Positions 1 to 12,599 of a stretch of 64,000 nucleotides of DNA are shown here, in pieces; positions within the stretch are counted from its first letter, which is position 1, and each line of letters opens with the position of its first letter. A program made the position numbers and the translations under genes. This DNA is from Anaeramoeba flamelloides. Its lineage: Eukaryota > Metamonada > Anaeramoebidae. The notes beneath the pieces are model-generated. The model was not told the DNA's origin, ran no database searches, and saw only the letters and a list, made by a program, of their open reading frames with translations. The stretch lies in NCBI GenBank assembly GCA_027625915.1, contig JANTQA010000012.1:14346501-14410500 (forward strand), given 5' to 3'.

Positions 1-132
1 TACCGATCGAAATGAAAAAAAAATAGTAAAAAATTCACAAGCAAAAAAAAAAGGAAGACTCTTTTTGGTTGTGTGTTGGGTGTGTTGTTTGATAGGAAAT
101 TTACTTCCTTAAATTCTTTTTTATTTATATTT

Positions 133-633
133 TTATTTTTTTTCTTTTACAATTTTTTTTTTTAAGGAATTGATTCTCTTGATTTGTTTGTCCAATTCTA
201 TTTGTTTTTCTCCAAGTTTCACAATAACTTTTAAAGTTTCTTGAAAGCTTTTTTGGGAGTTATTTAAAGATCGTGGTGTCCTTGTTGAACCAAAGCGAGA
301 AAGGATCATTTTAGGAGAAGTTATCTTTTCCTGATTCTCCAACTCTTCTTGGTCTTGAAGACTTATTTGTTCTTCTTGGTTTATTTTTATTCTTTGGCTT
401 GCAACAAGATCGTTTCCTAATGAGAGTGGATTTAAAATGTGTGATCTTCTTCCCATTTGGAATCGTGCTTGGCTAAGATAATAAAGTCCCGAATTTAAAT
501 TTTTAAACAGCTCTTTTCTTATTTCTTCAAGGCTCGAGTATTGCTGAAAACAAACAAGTAATTCTTGATCGAGGTTTTGATGAAGGTCTTGCATAAAATT
601 CAAAAAAATGAGAAATTTTTTTTGGTGATTCAT
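133..633 (-). CDS. CCDC115: V-ATPase assembly factor CCDC115/Vma22 family, complete single exon
   Basis: This 166-residue protein matches the CCDC115/Vma22 family by eye. These chaperones act at the ER in assembling the membrane (V0) sector of the vacuolar H+-ATPase. The N-terminal helix is followed by LYYLSQARFQMG (about residues 51-62), which corresponds to human LSLAKARYAMG, the family's best-kept segment. A charged linker follows. Next comes ILSRFGSTRTPRSL with NSQKSFQETL (about 109-132), matching human WFGILVPHSLRQAQASF, and then a Lys-rich C-terminal helix. The length is close to the human protein (180 aa). The ATG sits in an A-rich context, and the alignment needs no upstream exon. It is the leftmost gene, with about 130 bp of featureless A/T-rich sequence beyond its stop. 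The family call is fairly safe, because both conserved blocks occur in the right order and spacing. Confidence 0.8.
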   Translation of the reverse strand: MNHQKKFLIFLNFMQDLHQNLDQELLVCFQQYSSLEEIRKELFKNLNSGLYYLSQARFQMGRRSHILNPLSLGNDLVASQRIKINQEEQISLQDQEELENQEKITSPKMILSRFGSTRTPRSLNNSQKSFQETLKVIVKLGEKQIELDKQIKRINSLKKKIVKEKK

Positions 634-1171
634 TCATTTTTTATCGATGGGCTTTGAAGGTTGGTATAAACTCTGAAGGTTTTTTTTATTTATAGTGTTA
701 TTTTAATTTTTGTATAAGGGACTTGCAAACGAAAAAAATTATTCAAGTAAATCTCATAACAAATTTAAAAAAATTATACAACCTCTTGTAATTGAAATAT
801 GAAGTCAAACTCTCATTACTAAATATTCAAACTTACTTTTAATGTGATTTGCCAAAAGAAGGAAGGATTTTGAAAAGTTTTGATCCCATTTTTATTCAAA
901 TTTTGTAAAAGTTCAAAATCCCACATACTCATAAATTCTTCAAAAAAAAATATTTTTGTTGAAAGAAGAAAGAAATTTTATTATCTATGAAGGAAGTGTC
1001 TAAAAATACACATTAAAATTCAAACCAAACCTCATTAAAACAAAATGAACTCAGTATTAAAACTCTACTTAATTTCATTAAAAATAAGTTAATCATAATT
1101 TTAGACTTTTAAAAAAATATAATTTATGGTTTAAAGAACAGTTTAAATCAATTTTTTCTTTTTATTTAAGG

Positions 1172-1345
1172 GACTAGTCTCTATTATTTTTTTTTGACAA
1201 ATTTCTAAATAGGGATTCCTTATCTAGAAAATAATTTAATATTGAAAACAAACAGGGTTTTCAAATCTTAGTAATTGGTAAAAAATTTTCTCAATCTCAT
1301 TAAAATTAAGGTAAAAAAAAATTAATAGAGACTAGTCCCCTAAAA
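1172..1345. mobile_element. TTAA-target MITE, family T1, copy 1
   Basis: Terminal inverted repeats read GGGACTAGTCTCTATTA at both ends. The flanks are TTAA on the left and CTAA on the right, the latter one change from TTAA. The body is non-coding A/T-rich sequence. A second copy lies at 59430-59602 with intact TTAA on both sides. TTAA duplication with short terminal repeats starting GGG points to mobilisation by a piggyBac-type transposase. That is inferred from the target site only. Confidence 0.75.
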
Positions 1346-4090
1346 AAAAAATCTAAGAAAAGCAAAGAAACAAACCAAATTAAAATTTCTCTCAAAATAC
1401 TTTTTTGGAAAATCTGTAAATTTTAACTTTCAAACCCCAGGAAAAAACTTTAATTTACTTATTTTTAATCAATAATAAATAACTCGATCTTAATGCTTTC
1501 AATGATTTAGTAACATCCCAATTATTAATAGTATCAATAGACTTTATTTTTCTTTCCTAATTTTTTAAATATTTTCAAACAAATAAAATTAATTGAAAAT
1601 AAAAATTCTCATAATGAAAAATAATAATAATAAATATATGCCGAATAACTGACTTAATAAGAGCCCTTTGTTGATTATATTCTGAATATTTGAAAAAAAA
1701 TATTATTCGATCTTGTAAATTTCAAGAAATTTAATAAATTATTGACAATAAAAGAAATGATGAATTTTTTCTGATCTTCAAGGATCTAAGATTTGTGTTT
1801 ATTTTTTCTATGTATATTTTGAAAAAGAGTAAATTTCTAAAGTCTTATGTTCAGATAAACGATCAGAAATGACTAATAGTGAGGTTTCTTCAAAATAAAA
1901 TCTTTTTACAAATTTTTCTTTTGAGGGTTTGATCCAAAAATCCAGAACAAAAGGATCATGATCTTTTGACTGAAGAAATAATTGTGAAAAAATGAAATGT
2001 TTTAAAAATGATAATTCATTTCTCTTTAAAGTTTACAAATAAGTTTTTTTTTATTGGCTTTAATTCTTTCTTTGGGGAAATTGGTATTTCTGTTATCTTT
2101 GGGGGGGGGGGGGTGTAAATAAGATTTAGTAATCTCATAATGTAATTTTTATTTCAGTGGTTTAAATATGGCAGATTAATCGATAAATTTTGTAAAGTTC
2201 ATTTTTTAATTTTAATTAATTTCATCACTTATTAGTCAATTAGTTTTTTTTGCTATAATTTTAATTTATATGTTAATAATTCAATATACATGCAAAACAA
2301 GTGTTGAAAAACATTTTATTATTTAGATTTGTCTTATATAACATATTTTGGCAATAAAATAACTTTGGTTCAATATCAGATCATTACTCAAATTCAATAT
2401 ACTATTAGTTGAAATTAAAATGGGAGAAACTTTAACCGATGATTATCTTTTTTTCCATTCTGAAATAGAACTTTCCTTGAAGTTCTTAGATCACCTAATA
2501 TAAACAAGTAAGGGATCATAGAATAGGGTCAAATTAATAAAGAGATCACATGATTCAATCTATTTCTTTTTGAACCCTATTTGTAGAAAAAAAAAAAAAA
2601 AACGAAAGAAATAAAAATTTATTATCATTTATTATACAAATACTATATTGTTTTTCTACTGTTTTAACAATAATCAGCTAACGCTTTGTAGATTTAGGTT
2701 TTCAAATAACAGTTTTTTTTTTTTTTTGAGACAGTTAAAAAAATTAAAAAAAAAAATGGATGACAAGATAATAATATATTGAATTCTCCAAGTTGAACCA
2801 TGAAAAATGAAATTCCAGAAATGTAGGATCAAATTGGAAATTTTTGATAATTTAGAACAAAAAAAATTAATTTTTTATTAATTAAAAAAAATATGAAAAA
2901 TGTTTAACAAATTCCATTTCCTATTTTAAAATTAACTTCAAAAATTAAATTCCGTCATTCATAATCAAGTTTATTCACAATATAATGAACATCTCTAAAT
3001 TTCAAATTCTTGATGCTATTCTATTTATTGCTTATTCTAGTACTTCAGTTTATAAAAGTATCTAATAGGGGGGTTGGGGGTTGGGGGTTAATGTTTTTAA
3101 ATCAATTATTATGAATTTTTAGTTGATTCCACTTTGTAATATTTACTTGAATACATAATAATGAATAATTTTGGATTTGTTGTACTTGTCAAATGAAACT
3201 GAAATAAAGAGTAAAAATATTAATTATGAATATTCTATATAACCTACCGAATTACTTCTATGATTTTACAGAACTAAAAGAGTCGATCGAAATAAATCTA
3301 TTTAACTCTATTCAAGAAAAAACGGATAACAAATTGGAAGTTAAATATGTTTTCTAGTGTTAAAACCAATTCATAAATATTTGATTGTATCAAATTCTTT
3401 TAAATTCGGGGAACATTTATCAAAGTGTCATATTTTTTTTATGATTTAATAGAATTGGGAAATTTCAATTATTTTACTCCTTTCTTTTAATTTCTGGGAA
3501 ATATAACAAAAATCCAAACAAGATTTGTTTTTTTTTTTTTACTTTTTGGAATGAAAAGAAAATTACTCAAATTTCCAGTTTATTTCCAATATTAAAAAAT
3601 CCTAACCGAAAAATAATTTTTTTTTTTTTTGTAATTTAGATCAATAAATAATTCTTTAAATGTCTAAACAATTTATTCGCTTATTTTTAAGATAGTTACC
3701 TATTTTTAAATGCTATTGAAAAACAATAAAGGAATATCTTATCATAAAAATAAAAATTTAAATTTTTCCAAAAGTTTTAACTTTCAAATTTAAAAACTGT
3801 TATTATACTTGAGTATATGTGTATGTTGTAAAAAATAGTGTTTTTACAATTTTAGAGATAAATATAGAGTTTCATTTATTTATCGAAATTTTCGTAATAT
3901 TATATATAATATCCGATTATCTTAATATAATATGAACAATTTTGATCAAAAAAACGTTTGACAAGCACCAATCTTTCAAATTTAAAAAAAAAACATTTTT
4001 TAAACAAAATATGGGTATTTATCAAACTATTTTATATCGAAAATACATTTGAGATCAAAAATCAAAAAATTTTTATACGGTTTACTATTA

Positions 4091-4285
4091 CATTCAGTTC
4101 CACTTTTAAGACACAAACTTTGAACAAAATTTAAAGTACAATAAAAATCTCAAATTAAGACACAAAATTCAGATTCTAATAAAATAAATTGTAAAAAAAA
4201 AATTCCAAATTTTATACCTTAATTTGAGATTTTTTTGTGCATTAAATTTCGTTGAAAATTTGTCTCTTAAAAGTGGAACTGACTG
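4091..4285. mobile_element. Palindromic TA-target MITE, family M1, copy 1
   Basis: This element of about 195 bp is nearly one long hairpin. The ends read as CAGTCAGTTCCACTTTTAAG-type repeats, with the left end slightly decayed. TA follows the right end. The inner arms repeat the same theme (TTGTGCCTTAA and AAATTAAGGCACAAA). A cleaner copy is at 18145-18341, with fragments at 34630-34856 and 47555-47715. Ends starting CAGT with TA targets are typical of Tc1/mariner-derived MITEs. Confidence 0.75.
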
Positions 4286-4799
4286 TATCAAAATTTGGAT
4301 AAATACTTAGAATTCTTTATTTATCATGGAAATTTAAAAAACTCTATTTTTTACAACATTCCTTATTTACACTTGTGTAGAAAAAATGTATTTTCCATCT
4401 TAAATTGAAAAATGTCTTTAAAAATGATAAATGATCAAATATTTCTGATTAGTCAATCATTTTTATTATAATTTAAGTTTTTTAAAAGTCAAAAATTAGC
4501 AAATTGATATTTATTGTTTTAATAAAAATATTTTATGTACATGTTTTGTAATAAATTTTCATTGAGTTATTTGAAATATTCTCAAAAATACCATAAAAAT
4601 GAAAATACTAGAAAATCCTATAAAGGTTTAAAAATGCGGTTTAAAGAATTGTAAAGAAATCCTAGTGTTCATAAATTCTAATTAATGGGGAAATAAAAAT
4701 TATATTTTTTAGCTAAATAATTTTTTTTTGAATTTTCCTTCTTAGGTCACCTAGGACTTTTTTGATAGAAACTCTTTTTCATATCAAAAAGACAGAAAT

Positions 4800-5450
4800 C
4801 TTCAAAAAGTATTCATAATCGAACCAAATTAATTATAGTATCATTCTAAAATAAAAGAAACTCTTTAAAATAAAAAAAAAAAACAACCAACTGAAGATTT
4901 AAAACTCATTACAACAAAACAATAAAAATTAAATATTTTTTATTTTAAAAATTGATGTTCCCTTTTATTTGAAATGAGAAATCTCGTTTTTTAAATTGTA
5001 GGTAAAAAAATATAAAGTCAAAAAAACCTTTGAAAAAGGTGAATTGGGGAAAAGTTCTCGATGTTTTATTTATAACTCTTTAAACAGCAAACTTTTGTTT
5101 TTTAAAGTCTCACTTTCCTTAGTAAAACAGCAATTCATCTGGTTCTTGTGTTTGTATTGTTAATTTCTTTATTTTCTTTTTTCTTTTTAGGTTCCAGACA
5201 TCAGTCCAACAATGGTCTTTCTTAATTCCTATATTGGGCTCATTTGGAATCAAACTTAAACTGTCTCCATTTTTATACTAGTGGGTTATTTCCAAATTGA
5301 TTTCTTCTTCTTTTGTTATTTCATTTACCAACTCTTCCAATATTCATAAATAAAAAAAAACAAAAAATAAAAAAATGTATAATTAAAATGAAAATCACCA
5401 ATATGTAATTATCTTATCCACGATCAAATTCAATAGTATGGATAGTTTTA
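4800..5450 (+). repeat. Dispersed 640-bp repeat R1, copy 1
   Basis: This stretch aligns by eye along its whole length with 25985-26620 in the same orientation. Shared blocks include CTTTTATTTGAAATGAGAAA, CTTAATTCCTAT and AATCAAACTTAAACTGT. No open frame, terminal repeat or poly-A tail stands out. It may be the inside of a larger decayed element. The family is unknown. Confidence 0.6.
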
Positions 5451-5887
5451 GATCTGTGTCCTTTTGTTTGAAAGGGGGTTTGTCTTTTTTTCAGATAAAA
5501 AATCAAAAATATAAGATTAAAAAACTCTCCCTACCAAATTTCTATCTTTTATAAATAAGATAAAGTTGCTCAATTTCTTTAATATTAAAAAACAAATATT
5601 TTTAATATTATTTTAGAATTTCATAATTTTAAAAACAAATTTTTCACACCAATAAATTCCAAACTTCTAACAATAATCAATAAGAATTCAGTTGTTGATA
5701 AATTAAAGTAATTTCTAATTTAGAGTTCAATCTGAGAGAAGAAATACAAAAAAAAAAGTATAATTAAATTTACGAAAGTGCAATATATAATCATTGGAGT
5801 CATGTGGTGAAAATATAAAAGATATAGAAATAATTTTCAAATATAAAATTTTTACACAGACAATTAACCACAAAATAAACTATTTTT

Positions 5888-6569
5888 CAGTCAAAGGGGC
5901 CCAGTTGTAATGGGTAAAATACGCGTGTTTAAAGGTTTTGCATAGATATTCGAAGAAAAATTTTATTTTGGAAATTTTCAAAATTACAATCATTTTTTCA
6001 CATTTCTAATCATTTTTGTTTTTTTTTTCGATTTTATTTTTAAAAACGTAATTCATTTGCAAAAAATTTTTTTATTGCAAGATCAATAGTTACTTGGTAA
6101 AAACGTGTTATTCTAATGTCATTGAAACCATGTTAAAATTGTTGAGAAATCTATTGATTTCTATTGCAATTCAATTCGATCTTTGATCTTGATATTTGTT
6201 TAATAAATGTGAAAAATTTTCACTTTATTTTCATTTCCTTTTTCAAATAGAGACCACAAATACCAACAAACTTTGTTTGGGGGCTTGATTTCTAAAAGAA
6301 AAGTATGGAAAATGAAGTGAAAAATGTTTCATATTTATTATTCAAATACCAGTAGAAGTTCAAAACGAACATTGTTGTTTTTCTCAATAGGGCCCTAAGA
6401 ATTTGAGTTTTGAAATTTTTTTGAAAAGCTATTGATTAATTAGTTTTCTTTCAGACATGTATCAACATTTCTTTGAGGTGTATTATTCTGTTTATTTCTT
6501 ATTAGTTCTTCAAAGGTCAATTATATAAAATAAATGATATTTGAAAAAAACTTCGGGCCCCTTTGACTG
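5888..6569 (+). mobile_element. CAGTCAAAGGGG-type non-autonomous DNA transposon, family D1, copy 1
   Basis: The 682-bp element has inverted ends of about 15 bp, CAGTCAAAGGGGCCC on the left and its complement on the right. It carries no transposase. It is the best preserved of four copies; the others are 19991-21260, 49464-49972 (inverted) and about 47978-49085 (inverted). Two of those three are interrupted by other insertions. The target-site duplication is not clear, so the superfamily is left open. Confidence 0.7.
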
Positions 6570-7570
6570 AAACAGAGTTTACTTGATAAACTTTAACAGT
6601 AACCAAAAATTTAAAATTTTAAAAAAATATCTATTTTTCCACTTTTTGGTTTTTAACATTGAAAAAATTTATAAAAAAAACAATACATTAATATGGATCT
6701 TTAATTTCCAAAATTCCTACAAAAACTCGGATTTAAAAAATTTTAAAATTAAGATAGAAAAAAACATTCAATTAGTGATGATTTCTTTTCTTTTGAGATT
6801 CAAATTCTTACATTTATTACAAAAAAATTTTTTACATGATGGTGTGGGAGAAATTGAAGTGTTTGTTTTATTATACGAGAGAAGTTAAAAATCATTAATT
6901 TCATAAAACTTAATATTAAAATCAAAAATAAGTTTCAATAGTTCTTATAAATTTTTATAATGTGGTTGGAATGACAGTGTTTCATGTTAAAACATAAAGA
7001 GTGGTTAGTCATTTCTGGACCGGGTGTACAATACTCAATAAAATCTCTTTGGACAGAAAGATTCATTTGATAAACCTACAATATGAAACATTATTTTCGT
7101 AGTCATATTAAAAATCTGAGATTTTTTTATCCTCATGAATTCAAAGTGAAAATGGGCAGATTTTCAATGAAATCTACCCTCCAACTTTTTATGATGAAAA
7201 AAATGGACAAACCAAAAAAAAACAATAAAAAAAAATAAAGAGTGATCGAGAATAAAGAAAAAAATGTAACAAACAAAACATTTATTAGAATAAAATTTTA
7301 TTGTTGTCAAAAAACATTTATATATATTTTTTAAGAAATAATAATAAAATATTTAGACAATTTATCGAGAAAAAAAAAACAATAAGAAAGAAAGAAAGAA
7401 CACAAAAACTTGAAACAAAAAAAAAATGGAACCTTTTCTGAAAAGTATAAAAATGTAAATTCTGAATTAAATTTTTTAGGTTTTTGATTTTAAAAAATAT
7501 TCTTTTTTTTTTTTTTTTTAATTTTTTTATCATAAAAATAATTTCACAAAATTTAAAAAAATAAAATTAT

Positions 7571-9342
7571 TTATTTTTTAATTTGTTCTTTTAATTTTTC
7601 AAATTCGCTATTAATGTATTGAATCAAATTTTGTTGGAGATCGTTGAGTTGTCCAAGAACATCATTTGAGCTATAGTATTATTATTATACAAAAATTAAT
7701 AAATATAATAAAAAAAAAAAATAAATCAAAATTGTGAGTGAGGATTTTGAAATAATTTTTTGAAAAATAAATGAAAAAAGAAGCAATTAATTACTTATTA
7801 TTTGAAGGTTTTGGAGTATTATTTGATTTATTTCCAAAGCTTCCCTTTCTTTGGTAACCGCCAAACCCTTGTTTTTTAACACCACCGAATCCGCCTCTTC
7901 GTTGTCCGCCAAAGCCTGATTTAGGTGAAGATCCACCAAATCCACGGGTAACTCTTTTAGGTTTTGAAGACCATTCATCATCTTCCTCTTCTTCTACCTT
8001 TTTTGGTTCTTCAGTTTTTTTGGGGGTTCTTGGTAAGCCGCCTCTTGGCCTTCCTCCAAATCCACCGCCTCTGGGACTTCCTCCAAACCCACCAGTTTTT
8101 TTCAACCCTCTGCCTCTGCTAAGGATGGCGTCCATGAGCCCTCCTCCACCGCCTCCGCCGCCGCTTGACTTGGGCTTATTGTTGACGTTTGGTCCAGATC
8201 GATCATTGGTTTCGGCTTTTTTTAAACCATTCTTTGAAAAGCCTTGGATCGAGTCCAAGAGTGCGTTTCTTGTTTGTCCTCCTTGTTTTGGTGGTGACCC
8301 TCCCCCAAGTTTTGGTGGTGCTCCCAAGTTTGGTGGTCCTCCCAAGTTTGGTGGTGGTGGTCCCCCGGATGGTGGTGGTGGTCCGCCTGATTTTGGTGGG
8401 GGTGGTGTGCTATCTTTCTTTTTGGATTTTTTTTTGTCTTTTTTGGATTTCTTTTCTTTTTTGGATTTTTTCTTTTCCTTTTTGGATTTCTTTTCTTTTT
8501 TTGAATTGGAGTTCAAGGCCTTGATGCCTTTTTCGAGTTGTGCTAAAAATTTGTCAGCTTCTTTAGATGTTGCGAAATTGATCCCATATGTTACCCTTTT
8601 TTCGTTGGTAAATGAAACAAGCTTATCTCCGTTTTTTTTAGGGGCCATTGTTGGAAACAAATTTGAGTTGATACAGACCTATAAATTTATTTTTGTTGTT
8701 GGGTTGATGAAAAGGGGCGTCATCGGTTTTTTTATTTTGAAGAAAATTCAAGTGAGTATTTTTTTGTTTTGTAAAGAGAGAAGCAATCCAACACGAAATT
8801 GTTCATTGAAAAATTGCTCTTTTGTAAAAATTAATTTGAGAAAATTGACATTATTGTAGATCTTTTAAGTGAATTAAATTTCTCAAAATAATGAGTTTTA
8901 AATTCAGTAAAAAAAAGTATCTCGAAAGAATTGTCTTTCTCATTAAAAACCAAAATTTCTAATGGGAGAAAAAAAAAAAAAAAAAAAAAATACAAACTTT
9001 TTTATCTTTCCTCATCCCAATAACCCGATAAGTTTTTTTACCAGAATGGTGATAAAGATGGATTGGTGATACTCCTCCTGATAAGGGCTTCCATTTTTTT
9101 GTTTTTGCGTCCAAATAAAATTGGTTTGCTTTTGTTGAATGTATTGGTTTTTCACTTTTTCAAGAAAACAAAAAAAAAAAAAAGCAACACAATTTTGTGT
9201 CAAATAAAGATTGGTTCAAAGAATAAAAAATATAAATAAAAAAAGAAAAGAAAAGTTAAAGAATTTGGAAAACGCAATAAAAAAGAAAAAGAACATATAA
9301 AATCAAATCAAACTAAACCATACAAAACACACACACACAAAA

Positions 9343-9379
<37 letters not shown>

Positions 9380-9389
9380 CATACCTCAT
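7571..9389 (-). CDS. Ena/VASP family actin regulator, four exons, 381 aa
   Basis: Ena/VASP proteins are tetramers that bind barbed ends and speed actin filament elongation at the cell front. Exons: 9385-9389, 8998-9154, 7795-8678, 7571-7670. Donors are GTATGA, GTTTGT and GTAATT, all acceptors end in AG, and phases agree at every junction. Residues 1-110 form an EVH1/WH1 domain: MSE start, FYLDAKTKKWKPLSGG, then YRVIG, then VTYGINFATSKEADKF, matching VASP WGLNFGSKEDA. A Lys-rich stretch (113-143) and a Pro-rich stretch (145-187) follow. RNALLDSI (191-198) looks like the WH2 G-actin site. GGGGLMDAILSRGRG (231-245) resembles the F-actin site, VASP GGGLMEEMNAMLARR. Residues 350-381 (LQQNLIQYINSEF) form the tetramerisation coil. 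Total length equals human VASP (380) within one residue. Unusual parts are an acidic EEEEDDEW patch (283-290) and FGG/RGG repeats before the coil. Confidence 0.87.
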
Positions 9390-10700
9390 AGTCAAGAATT
9401 AAAAAACTAAAAGAAAAAAAAATAAAAAGAAAAATTTACAAATTTTCTTAAATTGAAAACAAAACTATAAAGCCTATCATATTGTTCCTTCGATCAATCA
9501 AGAAAAATTTTTTAACTTTTTGAAATGTTCAAAGAAAAAATTGCAAAAATTAGAGTAATTTATTTTCATAGATATATAAATTGAAAACAATCCCTCTTTC
9601 CGAATTTCAAGTTTTTTGACAAATTTTCAAAAAGTAAAATAAAAAATATTTTAGACATTCCTTCTTCGAAAGAGTTTTAAAAAACAATGAAGAGTGTACC
9701 ATTCAAAAATTACAATTTTACAGTTAGTGAACAAATTAAAATAAACTTTGTATGTTTTTCATCAAAAATAATTCTTTCACTTATTTAAAGTTTAACTTAA
9801 ACGTGTCCAGTTTTTCATATCACAAGAACAAACTGCCAAATAAAGACATTTTTTTTAAAAAAATAGAAAAATTAATAAATAAAATTTGTAAAATACAACT
9901 CTTTTCCAAACGAAATTTTTTTGTAGTGATCCTGAAGGAATTATTCTTGGGAAAAGTTACTTAGCAAATTTGTCCATTCATTACCAAAAAATAAAGTAAG
10001 TGACAATTTTTCTTAACTTTTTTTTCCAAATTCCAATCTCACTTTGTTGGTAATGAACAGTTTTGAGAGTTTAAAGAAGAACTCTATGTTTGTTTGATCT
10101 AACGATACATTCAATCGATCTACTCAATGTATTGATTGCACTAAAACTTTTTTTTGTTATCAAATTCAAGGTTATTCAGGTGAGTTTGGATTGAAATTTG
10201 TTTATTTTGGAAAATAGTTTCAGAATTTAATCAAATTAATTTGAAGGGATTATGAGGTAAATGAAAAAACTGCAATTTTCAAATTACCAAATCTACTGTT
10301 ACAACTAGTAATCTTCTCATACTCTGGAAACCCATATTTTATAAATAAAGGTAATATTTCTTTTTTTCAAAAAGACATCATCAGAAAAGGATCAAAGAAG
10401 TGCTCAGTAAACATAAAACAATGGCAAGTTGGGTTTTGTTTTTTAGAGTCGACTCTTCAAAAAGAAATTAAATAGATAGGAAATATGTCTCAAAAAATAG
10501 AGCAAAAGATTTATTGTTAAGGGTTAGGTGACAAAACATCTAATTTGGTAAAGAGAGAATTTTGGGTTGACTAAATTTGAAACTTCTAATTCAAAGAGTA
10601 TCAAGAATAGATTCAGCCATCAGATGGATTTGAAACTTAATTTACTTTTTAAAAGAAAAAAGAGAAAAAAATACAGAGAAAAAAAATAAAGCTAATTATA

Positions 10701-10745
10701 GTAATGGGTTAAAGGAAGCCACAACAAGGGTTATATACACCACTG
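10701..10745. repeat. Solo terminal repeat of CAGTGGTG family (M2)
   Basis: The block ends ACACCACTG followed by TA and contains TAATGGGTTAAA and CAAGGGTTA. It matches the right end of the complete element at 45068-45543. No left partner was found upstream, so this is a truncated or rearranged copy. Confidence 0.55.
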
Positions 10746-10789
10746 TAGAATAATTTTTCTCGGTAAAAAAAAAAATTATTTTTATTGTA

Positions 10790-11275
10790 GGGTTGTCAAA
10801 ATTAAACGTGCAGAAAATTTTAATCAGTGTTTCCAAATAAAAAGATTTTATTTTGTTATAGAAGATCTCTACATCAACCGATCAAAGAAACCAAGAATAA
10901 ACCCTAATTAAATATGGTATTGGTTTCTTAAAGTTCTATTATTTAAAAAAAATTCTAAAAATATAAGATCAAAGTGGAAACTAATATCTCAAAAAATAAA
11001 GTTAATTTTTAATAAAATTTTTATCTAAAAAACAAAAAATTCTAACAAGTGGGGAATATTTGGAGAAATTTTCAACATATTTCATCCTTAGTTTATATTT
11101 TATTTGAAAATATCAAGGAGTTTACCATCAAAATTGATTTGAACTTATATATATATATATATATTGGGATAGGTAAATTGGGATGCTGTATTGGAACAAG
11201 AAGAACAAAAAGTATAGATTTTATTTTGAAACATGAGCATAATCGTTGTTCACACCTTATTTTGATCATCATAAT
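10790..11275 (-). repeat. Solo arm of the foldback element family F1
   Basis: About 480 bp match, by eye, the right-hand arm of the foldback element at 39538-40648. Shared pieces include ACCAAGAATAAACCCTAA-type and TTGGTTTCTTAAAGTTCTAT-type blocks and an end resembling TTTTGATCACTG. An internal TA run (about 11146-11163) expanded here. The opposite arm is missing. Confidence 0.55.
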
Positions 11276-12599
11276 AATACAAAAAATTTTCTCAAAAATT
11301 TAATGTGTTAACCTTCCAATTCCTTTTATCTTGAGGTCTACTGCTGTGTACCAAATTATATGATGTCTTGAAACAACAAGAAAAAAATAAGTACTGCACG
11401 GGTTTTATCTGTAAAACATGTTTTTTTTTTTTTTTTTACTGTACAAAACCAAAATTTTTAAAAACATATTTTTGAAAAATATCAAATTAGTTTCTATACA
11501 TAATATAAATAAGTTTTGGGAGTGTTTATTCAACCAATATTGCCGTTTGATGAATTAATAAGATTTTTTTTTGATCCCCTTTACTATTTTGTTATTAAAA
11601 AAAGAGTTTTTATATAGATAGGTTTTAATCGGTGTTAACTCACTTTATTTTCTTGGTCTTTTTTTCTACTAATAAATTGGGTGAACTAAGAACCCTTAAT
11701 TAAATTTCAGATTTACGAAAAAAAAAAAAAAGGATGATTAGTTGAAAGGACACTCCCCTTTCAAATCCAAATATCAATAATTAATTCTGAAGAAATAAAA
11801 AACTAAACTTTAAAACCAAACTTTAATTTTTTAGTATTTTTCTTTCAAAAAGACTTTAAAGATCAATCCACCCCGAAAAAAACGATAAATAATTCTTAAC
11901 TTTTTTTTTTGACGTTTTATTTTCTGATCGTTTGTTTTTAATTATTAAAAATCACTTTTTTCAATTACAAAAAACCGAAAAAAGGAAAAAAAAAGTTGAG
12001 TAAATTTATAAAAGAAAAAAAAGAAAATGAAGTGATATTTTATACCATTTTAATCTTTAAATGAAAGAGAATTTTTATTCCCGAATATATTTTTTTTTTC
12101 AAAAAGTTTGTATAAGGGCAGCACAACCAATTGATTGGAAACATTATATTAAAAATGTGTTACCATTTATGGGAATATAAAATAAACAAGAATCAAATTA
12201 TTATCAATTAATTACAATCTGGATTTTATTCTCTGACAGAACTGGAATAAAATGTTGTTTAAAGAGAGTAATAAAATAAAAGATTATTTATCAACAGAAA
12301 TTCAAAAAAATATCATTTTTGGTTTTTTTTAGAGAAAAATACAAAATAATAAAAATTGATGTGATTTTATTTAGGGAAGTAAACTCGTTATTTTTTCTTT
12401 GAAATAAAATAAATAAATTAGATTTTTTAAAAATATAATGGAGTTTATGGAAGAAAAAAAGATTTGATTCGATTAATAATCAAAATTTTAAAGTCGTAAA
12501 TCAATGGGAATGCACATTAAATTCTAAAATTATTAAATAACACTTAATGAGACATTCGGCATCTTTGGGTGTGTGGATTACTTATAGATAAAATTATTC

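Larger units (their letters stand above)
638..7570. other. 6.9-kb intergenic region, transposon relics only
   Basis: No host exon is recognisable between the CCDC115 start and the VASP stop. The region holds a TTAA MITE (1172-1345), G-rich runs at 2101-2113 and 3064-3090 (tandem GGGGGTT units), a palindromic TA-target MITE (4091-4285), one copy of a 640-bp repeat (4800-5450) and a CAGTCAAAGGGG-type element (5888-6569). A 101-codon plus-strand frame at 6583-6888 is Lys/Asn/Phe/Ile-rich, as expected by chance at this base composition, and is not called. The rest is unremarkable A/T-rich sequence with homopolymer runs. Confidence 0.7.

Noticed and set aside
3064-3090. GGGGGTT tandem units as a telomere repeat
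   Set aside because: Only three to four units, interstitial, with no extension. A quadruplex is possible but not a telomere.
8020-8859. 279-codon Pro/Phe-rich plus-strand open frame
   Set aside because: It is the antisense shadow of the Gly/Pro/Lys-rich VASP exon. The sense strand has domain matches and splice sites.
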